Positions 18,238-28,142 are shown, numbered from the stretch's first letter. The stretch is 64,000 nucleotides of DNA from Metaclostridioides mangenotii (GCF_018917235.1 NZ_JAHLOF010000001.1:62001-126000); one strand, 5' to 3'. Numbers and translations: made by a program. The notes: generated from the letters alone by a model not told the origin.

Positions 18238-20835
18238 TTAACCTTTTACTCTTATAGATATGTTTTTATCTTTACCATCGACTAAAATTGTACATCCATT
18301 GTATAATTCACCTGATATTAGTTTTTTAGCTATTGTAGTTTCTAAAACATTTCCTATATATCTTTTTAATGGTCTTGCACCATATACTGGATCATATCCT
18401 TCTTCAACCATTGTTTCTTTTGCAGTATCTGTTACTTCTATTGAAATATTCTTTTCACATAATCTATTTTTCAAATCTTTCATAAATATATCTATAATTT
18501 TTTTGATGTTTTCTTTATCTAAAGGTTTGAACATAATAATGTCATCTACTCTATTTAAAAACTCTGGTTTGAATCTCATTTTCATTTCTCTCATTACCAT
18601 GTCATTTGCTTCTTCAGTTATATTTCCACCAGTTTCTAATAAATAGCTACTACCTATGTTTGATGTCATTATAATCAACGTATTCTTGAAATCTACTGTT
18701 TTACCTTTATTGTCAGTAAGTCTACCATCGTCTAAAATTTGTAGGAACATATTAAATACGTCTTCATGAGCTTTCTCAATTTCATCAAATAGAATTACTG
18801 AATATGGTGCTCTTCTTACTGATTCAGTAAGCTGTCCACCTTCTTCATATCCTACATACCCTGGAGGTGGCCCAACTAGCCTTGAAACAGCGTGTTTTTC
18901 CATATATTCTGACATATCAATTCTGATTATGCTATCTTCATCGTCAAATAAATTTCTAGCCAATGTCTTAGCTAACTCTGTTTTACCTACACCAGTAGGA
19001 CCTAAGAAAATAAATGAACCGATCGGCTTTCTCTCATCTTTTAGACCAGCTCGAGCACGTATAACTGCATTAGACACAGCCATTACAGCTTCATCCTGTC
19101 CTATAACTCTCTTATGAAGTTCATCCTCTAATTTTAATAATTTTTGTCGCTCACTCTCTACTAATCTTGTTACAGGTATACCAGTCCATTTAGAAACTAT
19201 ATTAGAAATTTCTTCTTCGGTTACCTCCTCTTTAAGTAGTGCATTTTCTGAGCTTTCTTGCATTTTCTCTTCATACTCTTTTATCTTTTGCTCTAACTCT
19301 GGAATTTCTCCATACTTAACTTCCGCAGCTTTATTAAAGTCATATTCTCTTTCATATCTTTCAACTTTACCTTTTGCATCGTCAAGTTGTGATTTTAAAT
19401 TTTTAATCTCTAGTATATTTCCTTTTTCTTTTTCGTATTTGGCTGTCATTTCATCATTTTTAGATTTAAGCTCTGCAATTTCTTTTTGTATATCATCAAG
19501 TCTTTGTTTACTATTTTCATCATTTTCTTTAAGAAGTGCCTCTCTCTCTGTCTCAAGTGTAAATAATTTTCTTCTTACTACATCTAACTCTGTAGGAAGA
19601 GAGTCTATTTCACTGCGTATCATAGCTCCAGCTTCATCTATTAAGTCAATTGCTTTATCTGGTAAAAATCTATCCTGGATATATCTATCGGACAATTTAG
19701 CCGCCGCAACTATCGCACTATCATGTATTCTCACACCATGATGTATTTCAAATCTCTCTTTAAGTCCTCTTAATATAGAAATAGTATCTTCTACAGTAGG
19801 TTCCGAAACTACTACTGGTTGGAATCGTCTTTCTAATGCTTTGTCCTTTTCGATATATTTTCTGTATTCATCGAAAGTAGTTGCTCCAATACAGTTAAGT
19901 TCACCTCTTGCAAGCATTGGTTTAATAAGGTTACCAGCATCCATAGAACCTTCTGTTTTACCAGCTCCTACAATTGTATGAATTTCATCTATAAATAATA
20001 TTATTCTACCTTCAGAGCTTTGAACTTCCTTCAAAACTGCTTTCAATCTTTCTTCAAATTCACCTCTGTATTTAGCACCTGCTATAAGTGATCCCATATC
20101 AAGAGAAAATACTATTTTATCTTTTAAACCTTCTGGAATATCTCCTCTAACAATTCTTTCAGCTAAACCTTCAACTATAGCAGTTTTCCCTACACCTGGT
20201 TCACCTATTAATACAGGATTGTTTTTTGTCTTTCTCGAAAGAATTCTTACTACTCTTCTTATCTCCTCGTCTCTGCCTATAACTGGATCTAGTTTGTGTT
20301 TTTTAGCTAAATCAACTAAGTTGATTCCGTATTTTGCAAGTGCATCATACGTTCCCTCTGGATCCTGCGTATCGACCCTCTGATTTCCTCTAACTTGATT
20401 TAATATTTTTAAAAATTCACCTTTCGTTATATTATATTGTTTCAATATCTTTCCAACTACATTATTTGCCTCAATATCTATAATTGCTAGCATTACATGC
20501 TCTACGCTTATATACTCATCTTTGAATTCTTTTGAGATACTCTCTGCTTTTATGAGAACTTCATTTATTCGTCTAGTAGCAGTTACTCCTTGTGAATCTG
20601 CACCTTCTCCGTATACTTTAGGAAGTTTGTCCATTTCAAAATTTATTGCATTTTTAAGCGCATTAACAGATACATCCATTTTTTCAATTATATTTGGAAT
20701 TAATCCATCTTCTTGATTTATAAGCGCTGAGAAAAGATGGATTACATCTACTTGTTGATTATGATTTTTAACTGCCTCATTGAATGCTTCATTTAAACTT
20801 TTTTGTACTCTAACTGTCATTTTTTCTACGTCCAT
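18238..20835 (-). CDS. clpB: ClpB disaggregase
   Basis: An 865-residue AAA+ chaperone that extracts proteins from aggregates with DnaK. Order: N domain (1-145), first ATPase (GEPGVGKTA near 205, Walker B LFIDEIHT), a long coiled-coil M domain (about 405-520, rich in K/E heptads, ending at [10 protein letters not shown]), second ATPase (GPTGVGKTE near 600, Walker [10 protein letters not shown]), and C-terminal domain. The M domain makes it ClpB rather than ClpC. An in-frame GTG three codons earlier lies in the Shine-Dalgarno region; the ATG at 20835, eight bases after AAGGAG, is preferred. No CtsR or CIRCE operator was found upstream. Confidence 0.96.
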   Translation of the reverse strand: MDVEKMTVRVQKSLNEAFNEAVKNHNQQVDVIHLFSALINQEDGLIPNIIEKMDVSVNALKNAINFEMDKLPKVYGEGADSQGVTATRRINEVLIKAESISKEFKDEYISVEHVMLAIIDIEANNVVGKILKQYNITKGEFLKILNQVRGNQRVDTQDPEGTYDALAKYGINLVDLAKKHKLDPVIGRDEEIRRVVRILSRKTKNNPVLIGEPGVGKTAIVEGLAERIVRGDIPEGLKDKIVFSLDMGSLIAGAKYRGEFEERLKAVLKEVQSSEGRIILFIDEIHTIVGAGKTEGSMDAGNLIKPMLARGELNCIGATTFDEYRKYIEKDKALERRFQPVVVSEPTVEDTISILRGLKERFEIHHGVRIHDSAIVAAAKLSDRYIQDRFLPDKAIDLIDEAGAMIRSEIDSLPTELDVVRRKLFTLETEREALLKENDENSKQRLDDIQKEIAELKSKNDEMTAKYEKEKGNILEIKNLKSQLDDAKGKVERYEREYDFNKAAEVKYGEIPELEQKIKEYEEKMQESSENALLKEEVTEEEISNIVSKWTGIPVTRLVESERQKLLKLEDELHKRVIGQDEAVMAVSNAVIRARAGLKDERKPIGSFIFLGPTGVGKTELAKTLARNLFDDEDSIIRIDMSEYMEKHAVSRLVGPPPGYVGYEEGGQLTESVRRAPYSVILFDEIEKAHEDVFNMFLQILDDGRLTDNKGKTVDFKNTLIIMTSNIGSSYLLETGGNITEEANDMVMREMKMRFKPEFLNRVDDIIMFKPLDKENIKKIIDIFMKDLKNRLCEKNISIEVTDTAKETMVEEGYDPVYGARPLKRYIGNVLETTIAKKLISGELYNGCTILVDGKDKNISIRVKG

Positions 20836-20969
20836 TGAATTCACTCCTTCTTCAATTTGTTTTCATATTAGATATCTAGCTTTATTTGTATAGCAGAATT
20901 TATCTTATAAACTTTTAAAGTTTACAGAAAACTTTAGTAATTAAATTACTCTATTAAAGCCTGCTATAT

Positions 20970-21566
20970 TTATATTTTTTCATTTATTATTATTGATTTT
21001 CTAAGATCTAAAAGACTGTCTAAAAGATTTTCATCGTCATAAGAATCAAATTTAAGAGTAAGTATAAAACTCTTATCTTTATTAAAGAAATTAATACAGT
21101 TTGCCTTATTCGCATTTACATACAAATTCTCACTTAGTAATCTATTTTCCCCAATTATTAAATTTCTACATTTATCTAAAAAACTGTTATTGTAATCAAT
21201 TACATATATATTTTCAATATAATCATACTTATATTCAGCTACATTATCAAAAACTCTGAGTACATTAGTATTTAAAAAATTGTAAATTTGACTATTGTTG
21301 TATATCGATATTTGTTCATATATATATTCTCTAAACAGTGGATGGACATTTTGTCTTAACTTGATTATATAATCATTAGGTAGTTCAAAATACAATTTCC
21401 AATAGTTCGTATTACTTTTCTCTAATGTAAAAGCAGCATTATTTTTATTATGAACATTGTCTTGGTAGTAATTACTCAGGAAATTGTGTTGTCTAAGTGT
21501 TGTTGCTTCCTCTTCAAAGAAACGATCAAACCATTGTAGTATATTTCTATCAACTTTTAAACTCAT
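20970..21566 (-). CDS. Uncharacterised protein, partner of a winged-helix gene
   Basis: A 198-residue soluble protein that I do not recognise. It is rich in Asn, Tyr, Phe and acidic residues, has no signal peptide or membrane segment, and opens with ILQWFDRFFEEEATTLRQH. There is one base between it and the preceding winged-helix gene, and GAAGGG precedes its ATG, so the two form an operon. The neighbour resembles plasmid replication or phage-type winged-helix proteins, so this may be a fixed remnant or domesticated accessory cassette. No function is proposed. Confidence 0.6.
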   Translation of the reverse strand: MSLKVDRNILQWFDRFFEEEATTLRQHNFLSNYYQDNVHNKNNAAFTLEKSNTNYWKLYFELPNDYIIKLRQNVHPLFREYIYEQISIYNNSQIYNFLNTNVLRVFDNVAEYKYDYIENIYVIDYNNSFLDKCRNLIIGENRLLSENLYVNANKANCINFFNKDKSFILTLKFDSYDDENLLDSLLDLRKSIIINEKI

Positions 21567-21567
21567 C

Positions 21568-21906
21568 TTATAACCCTTCTTCCCTCGTCATCTTTTTAAC
21601 ATTATCTTTTTTTACCTTCAAACTATTGTATTCATCTAATAGTTTTCTCCTATCCATTTTACTACCACTATAAGAAATAGAAGGATTTATCATATACTCC
21701 CCATTTTTTACTCTTTGCAAAAAATCTCTTTTTTTAAGATCTGAAAAATTCGATGAAAGAGTCGTCTTAGGATAATCAAATTCTTTTGATAGTTCTTCGA
21801 GAGTCATAAAAATTTTATTATTCTTATCCATTAGGTTTAAAAGCATTAATGGAATTAAATTCTTCTTTGTATATGAATTTTCTACAACCTTTAGATAATT
21901 TTTCAA
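21568..21906 (-). CDS. RepL-like winged-helix protein, start uncertain
   Basis: From the first recognisable start (TTG at 21906) it is 112 residues. A winged-helix core reads LIPLMLLNLMDKNNKIFMTL, then EELSKEFDYPKTTLSSNFSD, then FLQRVKNGEYMINPSISYSG. The wing followed by 'MINP' and a basic-acidic tail resembles RepL-type plasmid initiators (compare 'LMLNPELLMRG' in RepL of pIM13). The frame stays open upstream to 22020 with no ATG, GTG or TTG, while a ribosome-site-like GAGGGTGAGG lies at 22018-22009 just before an ATT codon (22005). The real protein may thus be about 145 residues with a rare start. DNA binding is likely; function unknown. Confidence 0.55.
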   Translation of the reverse strand: MKNYLKVVENSYTKKNLIPLMLLNLMDKNNKIFMTLEELSKEFDYPKTTLSSNFSDLKKRDFLQRVKNGEYMINPSISYSGSKMDRRKLLDEYNSLKVKKDNVKKMTREEGL

Positions 21907-22084
21907 CGATATATTAGAATATTTATTTTTCTCTAAGGTAATATTTCTGCTCTCCGTATAATGATCCTCTAAATCTTTTTTTGCTATTTTATTTGAATTA
22001 AAAATATCCTCACCCTCTTTATCTTTTTATATCTAAAGTAAATATATTACAAAAAATTATACATGTCAAAGCTTAAAATCGAAA

Positions 22085-22130
22085 AAGTTCAGCTAATAGA
22101 TAAACTTTTATTTATCTATTAGCTGAACTT
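22085..22130 (-). terminator. Long perfect hairpin terminator downstream of argF
   Basis: Twenty-base arms (22085-22104 and 22111-22130; inner sequence TCAGCTAATAGATAAA) pair perfectly around a 6-base loop. On the minus strand the stem is followed by TTTTTCGATTTT. It closes the argF transcript about 140 nt after the stop codon. Confidence 0.8.
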
Positions 22131-22268
22131 CTCTTCTTTTAAGAATTGTGTAATTTCAATTATTTAATATTAATTTACTATATTTTTTTATGTTTTTTAA
22201 ATTTTTTTTATTTAATTTCCTACTAGGTATATATTTGTATATAAACCTTAATTTAATTTGTATTAACA

Positions 22269-23282
22269 TTAAATTTGAATTTGTTTTTCTGTTATAGTTG
22301 AGACCATAACAGCTTTAATTGTATGCATTCTGTTCTCCGCCTGATCAAAAACTTTTGAATAATTAGAACTAAACACTTCATCTGTAACTTCTAGTTCTTT
22401 ATATCCATATTTCTCATGTATCCTATTTCCTATTTCTGTATTTAAATCATGAAATGCAGGCAAACAATGTAAAAATATAACCTTTGGATTTTCCGTCTTT
22501 TTTATCATATCCATATCTACTTGATAATCCTTTAGAAGATTTATTCTATATTCTAATAATTCTTCTTCTCCCATAGAAACCCATACATCAGTATAGATTA
22601 CATCTGCACCTTTAATATTATTTAGATCTTCTGTCAAAGTTATTTTTCCATGAGATTTTTTACATAACTCTTCCATTTCATTAAATAAGTTTTCATCTGG
22701 CCATAGTTCCATGGGAGCAAGTGCAACAAAATGAATGCCCATCTTGGCACATCCAATCATCAATGAGTTTCCCATATTATTTCTAGCATCTCCTACATAA
22801 ACAAGCTTTATCTTATCTAGATCTTTGTCTACATTTTCAGTAATAGTCAGAAAATCAGCTAATATTTGAGTTGGATGATATTCATCTGTTAAACCATTCC
22901 AAACTGGAACCCCTGAAAATTCAGCTAAGGTTTCTACTGTCTCCTGTTTAAACCCTCTAAATTCTATACCATCATAATATCTACCCAAGACTTTAGCTGT
23001 ATCTGCAACGGACTCTTTTTTACCCATATGACAATCAGTGGGTGATAGATATGTAGTAAAAGCTCCTTCATCGTGAGCAGCAACTTCAAAAGAGCATCTG
23101 GTTCTTGTAGATATTTTTTCAAATAACAATGCTATATTTTTATCTTCCAGTAGATCGCCTTTAATACCGACCTTTTTTTTAGTCTTTAGATAGCTTGAAA
23201 GAGTTAATAAATACTTTATTTCCTCTCTTGTATAGTCTTTTAATGTTAAAAAATTTCTTCCCTTTAAACTAATATTATTCAT
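22269..23282 (-). CDS. argF: Ornithine carbamoyltransferase
   Basis: A 337-residue transcarbamylase making citrulline from ornithine and carbamoyl phosphate (or the reverse). The carbamoyl phosphate site STRTR is at residues 58-62, HPTQ at 136-139, the ornithine loop in DVWVSMGEE and the HCLPAF motif near residue 275. Upstream are an arginine-type T-box and remnants of argC and argD, so by descent it is the biosynthetic enzyme of an arg operon. No arginine deiminase or carbamate kinase is near to suggest a catabolic role. The remaining arginine genes are missing from this locus. Confidence 0.94.
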   Translation of the reverse strand: MNNISLKGRNFLTLKDYTREEIKYLLTLSSYLKTKKKVGIKGDLLEDKNIALLFEKISTRTRCSFEVAAHDEGAFTTYLSPTDCHMGKKESVADTAKVLGRYYDGIEFRGFKQETVETLAEFSGVPVWNGLTDEYHPTQILADFLTITENVDKDLDKIKLVYVGDARNNMGNSLMIGCAKMGIHFVALAPMELWPDENLFNEMEELCKKSHGKITLTEDLNNIKGADVIYTDVWVSMGEEELLEYRINLLKDYQVDMDMIKKTENPKVIFLHCLPAFHDLNTEIGNRIHEKYGYKELEVTDEVFSSNYSKVFDQAENRMHTIKAVMVSTITEKQIQI

Positions 23283-23318
23283 ATACTGTACATCCTTTCA
23301 CCTTATTTAAGCAGCCCT

Positions 23319-23447
23319 TTAATATAATAAGTCCTCCTCGTCCTCCTCTTTAATTGTATTTGCTTCAATATTTACTTCCACTCCTATCATCAATCCATCC
23401 CTCCTTATATCAACAATTTTGCCATTGTTTAAATCCCATAAAAAATC
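23319..23447 (-). pseudogene. argD: Remnant of acetylornithine aminotransferase (argD)
   Basis: A 42-codon frame with no start of its own reads GKIVDIRRDGLMIGVEVNIE in its middle. This matches the 'VRGxGLMIGIE' region of ArgD. It ends in an acidic run (KEEDEEDLLY) and a stop, lacking the usual C-terminus and the whole PLP half. It lies between the argC remnant and intact argF, where argD is normally found. The similarity is short, so confidence is moderate. Confidence 0.55.
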
Positions 23448-23449
23448 TT

Positions 23450-23557
23450 TTATATAATCTCCCTATTTCTTTGTGACTTATAAGTCGTCAGTAATTTTAT
23501 AAGCTCAAACCCTATGTATCCTGTAGACCATATAATTCCTACTTTTATTTTTCCCAT
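23450..23557 (-). pseudogene. argC: Remnant of N-acetyl-glutamyl-phosphate reductase (argC)
   Basis: A 35-codon frame with an intact ribosome site (AGGGAGTGAT) and ATG. It encodes KIKVGIIWSTGYIGFELIKL, plainly the ArgC N-terminal Rossmann start (usual 'IKVGIIGATGYxGxELIRLL'), then a stop. The first glycine of the nucleotide loop is replaced by Trp. About 300 codons of argC, and everything up to the middle of argD, are missing. It is the first gene after the arginine T-box, as expected for argC. Confidence 0.75.
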
Positions 23558-23597
23558 AAAACTATCACTCCCTAGTTTTTTAATTTATTTTAAAACT

Positions 23598-23650
23598 AAA
23601 AAACCCCTTAGCAATAAATGCTAAGAGGCGAATATCCGCGGTACCACTCT
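23598..23650 (-). promoter_or_regulatory. Second T-box antiterminator/terminator module without Stem I
   Basis: The T-box core AGAGTGGTACCGCGG (23650-23636) is followed by a terminator stem CCTCTTAGCA / TGCTAAGGGG and TTTTTT (23628-23598). Only about 100 bases of simple AT sequence separate it from the terminator of the full T-box upstream. There is no room for, or sign of, a second Stem I or specifier. It may be the relic of a second leader or a duplicated regulatory half. Confidence 0.8.
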
Positions 23651-23751
23651 TCTTGGTAAAACTAATCTTAAAAAATAAGTGTAAAACAATAAAATATACT
23701 ATCTAACGTAAGCTAAATTTTAATTAAACTAATATTAAAATATTAATTAAA

Positions 23752-23996
23752 TTAAAAAAGTCCCTCAGCCAAAGACCAAGAGACGAATATACACCCGCGT
23801 TACCACACTTATTGATAAGAAACTTACCCACTCAATCTCTTAAGGCGAGAAAACCTATTGCAATACTATACTTCGTGCAATATCCTCAAAAGTTCTATTC
23901 ACAAAAACATCACTATCGAGCTTCCACCATCCTCGACTCTCTATTAATTAGTCAATTGATACTTCTCTTTATCTCAGGATTAACTTTTTATTATTT
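23752..23996 (-). promoter_or_regulatory. T-box riboswitch, probable arginine specificity
   Basis: A full T-box leader. Stem I base AGAGAAGTA (about 23968-23960) pairs with TTTTCTC; the conserved AGAGTCGAGGATGGTGGAAG lies at 23940-23921; the T-box core AAGTGTGGTAACGCGGG is at 23810-23794; and a terminator follows with TTTTTT (23784-23752). Aligned to T-boxes with GTGAAT-codon-A, the specifier is AGA (23896-23894), an arginine codon. Uncharged tRNA-Arg would open the terminator. The downstream argC remnant and argF agree with arginine control. Element certain, specifier well supported. Confidence 0.88.
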
Positions 23997-24002
23997 CTAT
24001 TT

Positions 24003-24031
24003 ATCTTAATTTATTTTAAATTATATGTCAA
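24003..24031 (-). promoter_or_regulatory. Promoter of the arginine T-box transcript
   Basis: TTGACA (24031-24026), 17 bases, TAAGAT (24008-24003) on the minus strand. Transcription would start near 23996, just before Stem I. Confidence 0.7.
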
Positions 24032-24148
24032 TAATAAATTTCAAATTTTTTAAATATATAAATAATTTTATATTTTTTTATGGTAGTCACTAAATAAGGA
24101 AATAAATATTTCCTTAAAGACTAATTTAATTTTACTTTTAAATAAACT

Positions 24149-24180
24149 AAAAGCTAACTAAAAAATTAGCTAGCTTTTTT
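24149..24180 (-). terminator. Probable terminator of the RpiR gene
   Basis: Minus-strand AAGCTAGCTAA / TTAGTTAGCTT form an imperfect stem followed by a T-rich stretch. A second small hairpin (AAGGAAATA / TATTTCCTT) lies at 24096-24115. No coding sequence was recognised between 24032 and 24281. Confidence 0.5.
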
Positions 24181-24281
24181 ATAATTTTATTATTAACTTT
24201 AAGATATTTTAAAGTCATTTTATAGATTTTTATATATAATAATTCATGCATTTTGTAAATAATATAATTTTATAATTAATT

Positions 24282-25154
24282 TTATTCGTATACAGAGTAC
24301 TTCTTCCATATTTGCTCTAAATCATCAAAGTGTTGTTTAATATCATCTTTCTTTTTCATACCAACAGAAATAGCAAGTGCATTTGCTACACTTAGTGGCG
24401 GTACTAATGAATCGACAAAAGATGCCATATTGCTTTTCACTAGAAGTGTATTATCTGATAGAGAAGCAACTGGTGCAAATAAACTATCTGTGATAGATAT
24501 TACATGTGCTCCTTTTTCTTTCGCATAACTTACTATTTGATAAGATTTCTTTGAATATCTTGGGAAACTTATACTTATAACTACATCTTCATCAGACATC
24601 CTTACAACTTGTTCAAAAGCATCACCCATGTCCATTCTAATTACATGAACATTGTCCAATATTACATCAAGATAAAATCCTAAATACTGAGCAATGACAA
24701 ACGAGCTCCTAGCGCCTAAAATGTAAATTTTTCTAGCCTTTAGTAGCTTATTTGAAGCTTCCTCAAAAGCCTTCTCATCTATTTCTTCAAGCGTATCTCT
24801 TATATTGTCTATATCGCTTTTTAACACTTTATTTAGTATTGCAAAATCACTAGAGTATTCATTGGCCATATCTACTCTTTGAACTGTAGTAAGTTTATTT
24901 TTAATTAGCTCTTGTAACGCTGCTTGTAATTTTGGATAACCATTGTATCCAAGTGCATTTGCAAATCTTACTACAGTAGATTCACTAACTCCAACTGTCT
25001 CGCCCAATTTGCACGCAGTCATAAAAGCAACCTTATCGTAATTGTTCAAAATATACTGTGCTATAAGTTTTTGTCCTTTGCTTAATCTTGTGTACTGCGA
25101 CTGAATAGTTGATATTAGGTGTTTTCCATCCTTCATATCTTTTATATCATCCAT
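24282..25154 (-). CDS. MurR/RpiR family regulator
   Basis: A 290-residue regulator with an N-terminal RpiR helix-turn-helix (residues about 12-85; LSKGQKLIAQYILNNYDKVA and VSESTVVRFANALGYNGYP) and a C-terminal sugar isomerase (SIS) domain (about 125-260; ILGARSSFVIAQYLG, VISISFPRYSKKS). RpiR proteins sense phosphosugars. It is alone, with no sugar gene adjacent, so the regulon cannot be read from context. Confidence 0.9.
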   Translation of the reverse strand: MDDIKDMKDGKHLISTIQSQYTRLSKGQKLIAQYILNNYDKVAFMTACKLGETVGVSESTVVRFANALGYNGYPKLQAALQELIKNKLTTVQRVDMANEYSSDFAILNKVLKSDIDNIRDTLEEIDEKAFEEASNKLLKARKIYILGARSSFVIAQYLGFYLDVILDNVHVIRMDMGDAFEQVVRMSDEDVVISISFPRYSKKSYQIVSYAKEKGAHVISITDSLFAPVASLSDNTLLVKSNMASFVDSLVPPLSVANALAISVGMKKKDDIKQHFDDLEQIWKKYSVYE

Positions 25155-25400
25155 TTTTATCTTCCTTTCGTATATAAAATCATTTCTAATACCTTAATTT
25201 TTTAACTAAGTTTGTAGAAAAGATTATGATGTTCATATTTAAATTTTTTCAATTAATTTCACAAATTTTCTGTAACTTCTGTTCGAATAATATCGACCTA
25301 TTCTGTATATCAAATTTTAAATCTATGTATTAAATATACACCCTTACAATTAATATGATATATATTAATTTACTAATGTCAAGTTTTTCTTAAACTGCAT

Positions 25401-25976
25401 TTACTTTTTCTTCTCTATCATTATAAGTTGAGGTGGATTATTTATTTGATTTAAAAATTTGCATTCAAGTACATTATATTCTTCTTGTGAAAGATTTTTT
25501 GCAAATGTGTAAATTGCATTTCTTTCTTCTAAACCTCCAGTATGACCTGTATAAATAGCTATGCACGCTACACCATTTGGTTTTAATAATTGTAAACTTC
25601 CTTCTAACGCTTTTACAGTTGTCTCTGGCTTAGTTATTATATCATGATTTGCTCTCGGTAAGTACCCTAAATTAAATAAAACACAAGAAATTTCCTCTGA
25701 AACATAGTTTAATATATTTTCATGACCATCGTATACTAGCTTTACATTCTTATCTAAATTCGTTTTTTCTAATAATTTTCTAGTGGATTCTATCGCGCTC
25801 TTCTGTATGTCAAATGAATAAACATATCCATTTGGGCCGACTGCCTCCGCTAAATATTTAGTGTCATGACCATTACCCATAGTTGCATCGACTACAGTAT
25901 CTCCACTATTTATAATATTTTCTAAATAAATCTTATTAATGTCAGTTATTTTGGTTAAATATTTAGCTTTCTTCAT
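25401..25976 (-). CDS. mnmM: tRNA-modifying SAM methyltransferase MnmM (YtqB family)
   Basis: A 191-residue class I methyltransferase. SAM motif I is VVDATMGNGHDTKYLAE, and the family signatures FNLGYLPRANHD and NQINNPPQLIMIEK are those of YtqB. YtqB was shown to be MnmM, which methylates 5-aminomethyl-2-thiouridine in the wobble position of some tRNAs. Sequence match to the family is strong; the specific reaction rests on the characterised homologues. Monocistronic, start after AGAGGAG. Confidence 0.87.
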   Translation of the reverse strand: MKKAKYLTKITDINKIYLENIINSGDTVVDATMGNGHDTKYLAEAVGPNGYVYSFDIQKSAIESTRKLLEKTNLDKNVKLVYDGHENILNYVSEEISCVLFNLGYLPRANHDIITKPETTVKALEGSLQLLKPNGVACIAIYTGHTGGLEERNAIYTFAKNLSQEEYNVLECKFLNQINNPPQLIMIEKKK

Positions 25977-26101
25977 TTGTTTCTCCTCTAATATAAAGTT
26001 GTTATTTTATCATTTAACTATTTTATATATTTTAAATTTAAAGATCTTTATTTAATGTATTTAAAATAATTTATTACTCTAATTTAAAATAATTTATTAC
26101 T

Positions 26102-26818
26102 CTATTTAATATTCTTTAAATAATTTACTTCTTGACTCGTTAAATGTCTGTACTCTCCCTCATTTAGGTTTTTAAGTCCTATTTCACCCATGTTTACCCT
26201 TTTTAATTTAAGTACTGGATGATTTATTGCTCTACACATTTTTCTTACTTGTCTATTTCTACCTTCGTGTATTCTTATTTCACATTCAGTGTAACCTTTA
26301 TCTTTAAATGATTTGAGTACTTTAATTTTAGCTGGAGCTGTAATATAATCTTCTATCTCAAGACCTCTTTCAAAATTCTTTATTTCAGTATCATTCGGTA
26401 TACCTTTTAGTTTTGCCCTATAAACTTTATCTACATTATGCTTTGGATGTGTCAGCTTGAAAGTCAGATCACCATCATTTGTAAGTAATAACAGTCCACT
26501 AGTTTCGTAATCTAGTCTACCTACAGGGTAAAGTCTTTCTTCTATATCTTTTATTAAGTCCAAAACATTTGGTCTACCAAATTGATCTTTAACTGTAGTT
26601 ATATAGCCCTCTGGTTTATAAAGCGCAATATAGACATTTTTATTGCTTAAAGATATTAATTTACCATCAACCTCCACTTTATCTTTTAATTCATCAATTT
26701 GGTGTGATAGTTCATTTATTATCACACCATTTACTTTTACTCTACTTGAATTTATAAGTTCTTCGGCTTTTCTTCTTGATGAAACTCCGCAACTTGCAAT
26801 ATATTTATTTATTCTCAT
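26102..26818 (-). CDS. rluB: RsuA/RluB-type pseudouridine synthase
   Basis: A 238-residue enzyme with an S4 RNA-binding domain (residues 1-60; MRINKYIASCGVSSRRKAEE) and a catalytic domain with the aspartate in PVGRLDYETSGLLLLTNDGD. HEGRNRQVRKMCRAI is the second family motif. It isomerises uridine in rRNA; the length and sequence suit the Firmicute RluB group (23S rRNA), but RsuA specificity cannot be excluded. Confidence 0.87.
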   Translation of the reverse strand: MRINKYIASCGVSSRRKAEELINSSRVKVNGVIINELSHQIDELKDKVEVDGKLISLSNKNVYIALYKPEGYITTVKDQFGRPNVLDLIKDIEERLYPVGRLDYETSGLLLLTNDGDLTFKLTHPKHNVDKVYRAKLKGIPNDTEIKNFERGLEIEDYITAPAKIKVLKSFKDKGYTECEIRIHEGRNRQVRKMCRAINHPVLKLKRVNMGEIGLKNLNEGEYRHLTSQEVNYLKNIK

Positions 26819-26996
26819 ATTTTCTCCTTTTATTTCTAATCACAACTATTTTATCTTGTTATTAATTATATTCTACTATAACCCTGTATAAAAATAAAAT
26901 TATTAAAGATTAATTTTTCATTATTTGTAATTAATTCAAGATTTGTTGTAATACTATATATTAGGTTTTAAATCAAATAAATTTATGGGAGGTCAC

Positions 26997-28073
26997 ATGT
27001 TTACAAAAGAAAACATAAAAAATTACATAATAATTATTTCAATATCTCTTTTGATATATAAAATTATTGACAACCCGAGAATCTTTATATCAGGAATTGG
27101 AAGCCTTGCTAGATTTTTTAGTCCATTTCTAATAGGTATATTGTTGGCGTTACTAATAGATCCATTAGTAAAGTTTTTTGAAAATAAATTTAATACACAT
27201 AGATTAATAAACATATTATTATCATATATAATTATATCAATACTAATCTTTATTATTTTTAAATTACTTATTCCCGCTACTATAAACACACTAAATAGCA
27301 TTATAAAGGAAATTCCAAAATATATTGACTTTTTAAATTCTTCTTTAGAAAAAAAGATCTCTAGGCAAGAATTTTTTGAGGCTACTCTACCTCACTTTCA
27401 ACAAAATCTAAATAGTATACTAAGTCGAGGTGTAAATGCTCTTACGGATTTATCAACTAATTTAATTGTGTATATTTTCAGTATAACCTCTTTAATATTT
27501 AATATTATTATGGGAGTTATTTTATCAATTTATATGCTGTATGATAAGGAAAAAATAGCTCGAGGATTTAAAAGACTTTTGTATGCATCTCTCAATAAAG
27601 ACCGTACTGATAAGATTATTGAATTTTGTAAAATGGCACATGAGATTTTCTATCACTACCTAGTCGGTACATTTATAGAGTCATTAATTGTAGGTATAAT
27701 CGTATTTTTAGGATTTCAATTTATATTCAGAATAGAGAATTCCTTTTTCTTTGCTTTCATTATATTTTTAACCAATATGATACCTTATTTCGGACCATTC
27801 ATAGGTGCATTCTTACCAGTAAGTATGACACTTATCTACAGTCCTTTAAAAGCTATTTGGATCTCTGTATTTATATTTGTAGTTCAACAATTAGATGGCA
27901 ATTTCATCGGTCCAAAGGTTGTTGGAAACAAAGTTGGACTAAGTCCACTTTGGATTATAAGTGCTGTCCTTATTGGAGGCGAGATGTTCGGTTTAGTGGG
28001 TCTATTTATATCGATTCCGATAGCAGCTATAATGAATGTGTTAATCTGTGATTATATAAAAAAAAGATTATAA
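26997..28073 (+). CDS. AI-2E family transporter
   Basis: A 358-residue membrane protein with about seven to eight segments. Family motifs are LARFFSPFLIGILLALLIDP, HYLVGTFIESLIVGI, NMIPYFGPFIGAFLP and QLDGNFIGPKVVGNKVGLSP. Members have been linked to autoinducer-2 export or Na/H exchange, and most are uncharacterised. The start is ambiguous: an ATG at 26985 overlaps the only GGGAGGT, and the ATG at 26997 is just four bases after GGAGG. I prefer 26997. Confidence 0.85.
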   Translation: MFTKENIKNYIIIISISLLIYKIIDNPRIFISGIGSLARFFSPFLIGILLALLIDPLVKFFENKFNTHRLINILLSYIIISILIFIIFKLLIPATINTLNSIIKEIPKYIDFLNSSLEKKISRQEFFEATLPHFQQNLNSILSRGVNALTDLSTNLIVYIFSITSLIFNIIMGVILSIYMLYDKEKIARGFKRLLYASLNKDRTDKIIEFCKMAHEIFYHYLVGTFIESLIVGIIVFLGFQFIFRIENSFFFAFIIFLTNMIPYFGPFIGAFLPVSMTLIYSPLKAIWISVFIFVVQQLDGNFIGPKVVGNKVGLSPLWIISAVLIGGEMFGLVGLFISIPIAAIMNVLICDYIKKRL

Positions 28074-28142
28074 TTAATTCGATATTTTCAGTTAAAAAGA
28101 TATTTTATTAAATATTTATATTATTTTTTATAATATAAAAAA

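Noticed and set aside
20836..20969. CtsR or HrcA (CIRCE) operator upstream of clpB
   Set aside because: No GGTCAAA heptad repeats and no TTAGCACTC dyad were found.
23641..23700. A second complete T-box in tandem
   Set aside because: Only the antiterminator/terminator half is present; the preceding 100 bases are simple AT sequence without Stem I, so it is listed as a module.
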